NCBI GenBank assembly: GCA_013433145.1
Contig: CM024177.1
Span: 4,552,110 to 4,616,109, forward strand
Direction of reading: 5' to 3'
DNA length: 64,000 bases
DNA from: Ascaris suum
Taxonomy: Eukaryota; Nematoda; Chromadorea; Rhabditida; Ascarididae
This document shows positions 63,094-64,000 of this stretch, piece by piece (positions within the stretch are counted from its first letter, which is position 1; every line of letters begins with the position of its first letter). Both the position numbers and the translations under genes were made by a program. The notes beneath the pieces were generated by a model that ran no database searches, had not been told where the DNA came from, and saw nothing but the letters and a program-made list of their open reading frames with translations.

Positions 63094-64000
63094 GTCACGT
63101 GCTGTCTAATCTTTTCTTTGTTTGCTCATCCGGTTTATTGCAACAGACAAATTCTCTAGTAAGTCTAGAAAACCTTTCCTCGAATTGACTCATCTACAGA
63201 GAGGTTGAATCATTCTCCCAAGTTACTTCAAATTAGCCGAATTCCGCTGGTATCACCCTAACTGCGGAATTTGGACAGAATTGTTCAACGGAACAACATC
63301 ATGATATTATTTGAATACGGTATTCCTTTGGTTAAATACAATTCACGTACGTTATGACTAGTAGGCATTATTTGAGTGGGAAATACAACGACGGTAGAAA
63401 TTGAGCTTCTTGTAAAGCCATGGGAAAAACGACAAAACATTTTTGAAGGCAATTTCATCAAGATAATAAGAGTACTAAACAGGTTTTGTGAAGGTTGTTA
63501 AACCATTCAAACGAAGGTATTCTGAAAGCGGTTTTGCAGCATTAAAGCTACAGCCTTTCTGCTCTCTCCGCTTCCATCCTTCTTCCCATAAAAACGTTTT
63601 TGCTGTCTTAGTAATTAATCTCTTACTAAAGATATAGTGAGAATTCGAGGTTAGCATGCTTGCTTATGAAGACATGTTGATTTGCAAATTTCACATGCTC
63701 ATACAATTTTGGCAGGCGGTTGTCACAATCAACCGATAATGAAAATGGAAATTGTAAAACTGGCACCGATAAGAAAACGATTTCGCACGTATACTGCACA
63801 TTCTGCTCTATAAGATTTTCATCAACAGCTCTGACTGAACACATTGTGCACTTTCCACAATTGTCTTTGCTACGAAACGCTGATGTTCAGTACAGGAATA
63901 GGCGAGGTGCACAATTTATTTGTCCGCGGAATTTGAATTGAAGTTTGGTATCTGGCGGATTGATGTTGAAACCTCATTTTAGGCTCAACATTCCATCAAT
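63094..64000. other. Probable intron at the right edge
   Basis: Expected to be intron 3 of the DUF4440-like gene. No exon matching the C-terminal half of the family was recognised before the window ends. Confidence 0.4.

Noticed and set aside
63720..63941. Frame with a C..C...H..H pattern (CTFCSIRFSSTALTEHIVH)
   Set aside because: Spacing between the cysteine pair and histidines does not fit the classical C2H2 finger, and the frame lacks splice or start support.
1..64000. CRISPR arrays, bacterial operons, rRNA genes or integrated viral genomes
   Set aside because: No regularly spaced repeats, ribosome-binding sites with tandem ORFs, rRNA motifs or viral structural genes were seen; the sequence is clearly spliced eukaryotic DNA.

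Overview
Eukaryotic genomic DNA, very probably from a parasitic clade V (strongylid/hookworm-type) nematode. The support is: short exons in long AT-rich introns with TTTCAG/TTTTAG-type acceptors; a spliced leader 1 (SL1) sequence matched at 21 of 22 bases near 58.7 kb; a decayed non-LTR reverse transcriptase whose residues resemble the elements common in hookworm genomes; and single-copy genes whose products fit nematode families. No bacterial operon, CRISPR array, tRNA or rRNA was seen. Species assignment is inference.

Layout. (1) 1.9-14.0 kb, minus strand: a complete 16-exon organic anion transporting polypeptide gene (SLCO/OATP). The exons join in frame to 801 codons including stop and carry the OATP signature, a Kazal-type loop and 12 predicted membrane spans. 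(2) 14-51 kb: a gene-poor stretch with homopolymer, AT and purine tracts, a 0.36-kb element present twice at about 99% identity, and scattered splice-bounded open segments, mostly on the minus strand. These may be exons of one or more unrecognised long-intron genes, and I mark them low confidence. (3) 51.1-53.0 kb, minus strand: a complete four-exon prefoldin subunit 1 gene (122 aa). (4) 55.4-59.8 kb: a decayed mobile-element island bounded by 0.24-kb inverted repeats. It holds an OTU-protease-like relic on +, a broken reverse transcriptase on -, and an SL1-like sequence followed by a 10-bp hairpin. (5) 59.9 kb to the right edge, plus strand: the 5' part of a SnoaL/DUF4440-like gene, whose first coding exon lies only about 90 bp outside the right inverted-repeat arm and whose 3' end is outside the window.

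The recognised genes are unrelated in function (membrane transport, actin/tubulin folding, small NTF2-fold protein), and nothing suggests that they form one pathway. Exon coordinates were derived by hand from splice signals, reading-frame continuity and family knowledge. They are strongest for the OATP, prefoldin and DUF4440-like genes, where phases agree at every recognised junction.
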